Source: an uncultured Bacilli bacterium
GTDB lineage: Bacteria > Bacillota_I > Bacilli_A > RF39 > UBA660
Assembly (NCBI GenBank): GCA_947623975.1
Contig: CANQHY010000070.1
Location: 1-6,698, forward strand
Length of the DNA: 6,698 bases
Direction: 5' to 3'
This document shows, in pieces, positions 5,212 to 6,698 of the stretch. Below the pieces are notes generated by a model. The model was not told where the DNA came from. It worked only from the letters and a program-made list of their open reading frames with translations, and searched no databases. Both the position numbers and the translations under genes were made by a program. How positions within the stretch are numbered: position 1 is the stretch's first letter; every line of letters begins with the position of its first letter.

Positions 5212-6645
5212 TTGATTAATAACAGTCTATGGCTAAAAGGTGTTAAAACTAAAGCAGGAAAAAAGATTACTAAAGATATAGAAACAGATATTTTAATTAT
5301 TGGTGGTGGTATTACTGGGCTTTCTACTGCCTATTTTTTAAAAGATAAAAAAGTAACTTTAATTGATAAAGGTAAAATCGGCTTAGGTTCTACCTCTTTT
5401 TCAACAGGAAAACTCACTTATTTGCAGGATTCTTTACTTAAAGGATCAAAGCAAAAGGAAGACTTATACATAAATGCCCAAAAAGAGGCGATGGAATTAA
5501 TCAAGAACATAATTATTGAAAATGGTATTCAATGTAATTATGAAAGTAATTCTTCTTATTTATATGCTACAAATGAAAAAGAAAAAAGGAAAATTCTAAA
5601 AATAGAAGAAATTTTAAAAAGGTGTGGTATTGCCTATAAAGTAAAAGATAATGATAATTTATATAATTCAATTTATTCAATAAAAGTAGATGATACAGCG
5701 GTAATAAATCCAGCTAAATATATACTTGCCCTAAAAGATTTATTAGAAAATAAAATAGACATATATGAAAATAGTTTCGCTCATGATTTTGAATACAAAG
5801 ATGAGCATTTCTTTGTTAAAGTAAATGAGGATTTCACAATAAAAACTAAAACATTGGTGGTAGCAACACATTATCCTTTCTTGATTTCATTAGGACTAAT
5901 ACCTTTTAAAACTCATATAGAGAAAAGTTATATTGTAGCAACACCAATTGATAAAAATAAAAAATTTAATGCTATTTCCGAAGGTGGAGATTATTCAATT
6001 CGATATTATTCTGATCCTGAAGATTATTTTGTTTTCTGCTCGTGTTCTAACAAAATAAGTAAAAGCATGGATAATGAGAAAATTGTTAAAAGTATTGCTT
6101 GGGAGTTAAAATCACGCTATAACAAAAAGGTAAAATACGTATGGAGTAATTGCGATATAATGTCACCCGATTTAATACCTCTTGCAGGAGCACTAGATAA
6201 GAATATATATATTGCTACTGGTTACTCTACTTGGGGACTTACAAATGGAACAATATCAGCCAAAATAATAAGTGATAAAATATTAAACATCGATAATAAA
6301 TATACTGAATTATATAATCCTAATAGAATGTCTAATTTTGTAAATATTCTTAATAATAATTTTCAAAATGGGAAAAGTTTCATAATTAGCAAAATACTTA
6401 AAAATTATTCATTTTATAAAGGGATTGTCGAGGTATACACCGAAAATGGAAAAAGATATGGAAAGTACACTGATGAAGAAGGACGTGCCCATATAGTGTA
6501 TAATACCTGTCCCCATATGAAATGTAATTTAATTTTTAATACTATATCTAAAACTTGGGATTGTCCATGTCACGCCTCACGATTTGATATCGATGGAAAT
6601 ATAATTAGAGGTCCTGCTAATTACAGTATAAAAGTTGATAAATAA
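5212..6645 (+). CDS. FAD-dependent oxidoreductase fused to a C-terminal Rieske [2Fe-2S] domain (YhfW-like)
   Basis: A 477-residue cytoplasmic flavoprotein with the layout of Bacillus YhfW; its substrate is unknown. Residues 24-57 form the Rossmann FAD site, with GGGITG (31-36) and D52 at the end of the second strand to bind the ribose. GLGSTSFSTGKLT (57-69) follows, then a DAO-type substrate region. IATGYSTWGLTNG (334-346) is the C-terminal FAD-binding segment. After a linker, residues of about 395-477 form a Rieske domain: C433-P-H435 and C451-P-C-H454 supply the two Cys and two His cluster ligands. C438 and C453 are placed to form the stabilising disulfide, and GPA lies near the end. The usual HLGC reads HMKC here. 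The protein starts at TTG because of the SD position. It ends shortly after GPA, slightly shorter than YhfW (about 509 residues). It likely couples oxidation of a small molecule to single-electron transfer (inference). Confidence 0.88.
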   Translation: MINNSLWLKGVKTKAGKKITKDIETDILIIGGGITGLSTAYFLKDKKVTLIDKGKIGLGSTSFSTGKLTYLQDSLLKGSKQKEDLYINAQKEAMELIKNIIIENGIQCNYESNSSYLYATNEKEKRKILKIEEILKRCGIAYKVKDNDNLYNSIYSIKVDDTAVINPAKYILALKDLLENKIDIYENSFAHDFEYKDEHFFVKVNEDFTIKTKTLVVATHYPFLISLGLIPFKTHIEKSYIVATPIDKNKKFNAISEGGDYSIRYYSDPEDYFVFCSCSNKISKSMDNEKIVKSIAWELKSRYNKKVKYVWSNCDIMSPDLIPLAGALDKNIYIATGYSTWGLTNGTISAKIISDKILNIDNKYTELYNPNRMSNFVNILNNNFQNGKSFIISKILKNYSFYKGIVEVYTENGKRYGKYTDEEGRAHIVYNTCPHMKCNLIFNTISKTWDCPCHASRFDIDGNIIRGPANYSIKVDK

Positions 6646-6663
6646 CTAAAAATATCCTATAAT
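6635..6663 (+). promoter_or_regulatory. Promoter for the downstream partial gene
   Basis: TTGATA (6635-6640), a 17-nt spacer and TATAAT (6658-6663) match the sigma-A consensus at 11 of 12 positions. The -35 lies within the last codons of the FAD-Rieske gene. Predicted initiation near 6670 is immediately before the SD, implying a very short leader. A 6-bp dyad (TCCTAT at 6655-6660, ATAGGA at 6668-6673) spans the -10 and the start of the SD. Confidence 0.7.
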
Positions 6664-6679
6664 GATAATAGGAGGAGTT

Positions 6680-6698
6680 ATGGAAGAAAAACATATAG
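6680..6698 (+). CDS. Start of a gene that runs off the window (unidentified)
   Basis: An ATG at 6680 follows a strong SD, GGAGGAG (6671-6677), and its own near-consensus promoter. Only the first six codons (MEEKHI) are visible, so no function can be given. The placement of promoter, SD and start makes a real gene likely. Confidence 0.6.

Noticed and set aside
6655..6673. TCCTAT/ATAGGA hairpin as a terminator for the FAD-Rieske gene
   Set aside because: The stem is only 6 bp, no U-tract follows, and it overlaps a strong promoter and SD.
1..6698. Mycoplasma-type genetic code (TGA as Trp)
   Set aside because: Trp is encoded by TGG in the genes checked, and TGA acts as a stop at the end of the 2040-2567 gene.

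Overview
The window is very AT-rich chromosomal DNA that looks like a low-GC Gram-positive bacterium of the Bacilli/Mollicutes-related kind (for example a gut RF39-like lineage; this placement is inference). Supporting signs are strong purine-rich Shine-Dalgarno sites, TATAAT-type promoters, several GTG/TTG starts and housekeeping proteins of Firmicutes type. The standard code is in use: TGG encodes Trp (for example in typA) and TGA terminates the thioredoxin-like gene, so this is not a code-4 mycoplasma.

Layout. 1-300 (+) is the 3' end of pyrG (CTP synthase). A bidirectional terminator at 287-320 separates it from a convergent gene at 323-1267 (-), a leaderless M23-type peptidoglycan peptidase with an SH3-like domain and an amphipathic C-terminal tail, which resembles a phage endolysin. 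Next on the minus strand is tRNA-Ala(TGC) (1401-1476), with its own promoter and a strong terminator. Upstream of it is a minus-strand cluster: typA/bipA (2616-4424), a membrane-anchored thioredoxin-fold protein (2040-2567) and trmL (1534-2043). The last two overlap by 4 bp (GTGA), and no terminator is visible between typA and trmL. A zinc-ribbon membrane protein (4534-5088, -) lies further upstream. It is divergent from a FAD-dependent oxidoreductase fused to a Rieske [2Fe-2S] domain (5212-6645, +). A promoter at the end of that gene drives a further plus-strand ORF that runs off the window (6680-6698).

How it fits together. Most of the window is housekeeping: nucleotide synthesis, translation and tRNA modification. 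The points of interest are the isolated endolysin-like gene just downstream of a tRNA 3' end, a thioredoxin-like protein that has lost the first Cys of its active site, a perfect 11-bp inverted repeat bracketing the typA promoter, a tandem repeat in the divergent 5089-5211 promoter region, and the FAD-Rieske fusion. No mobile element, CRISPR array or multigene defence system is visible. No stretch over 300 bases lacks a gene; the gaps are 1268-1400, 4425-4533 and 5089-5211, and what they hold is listed below.
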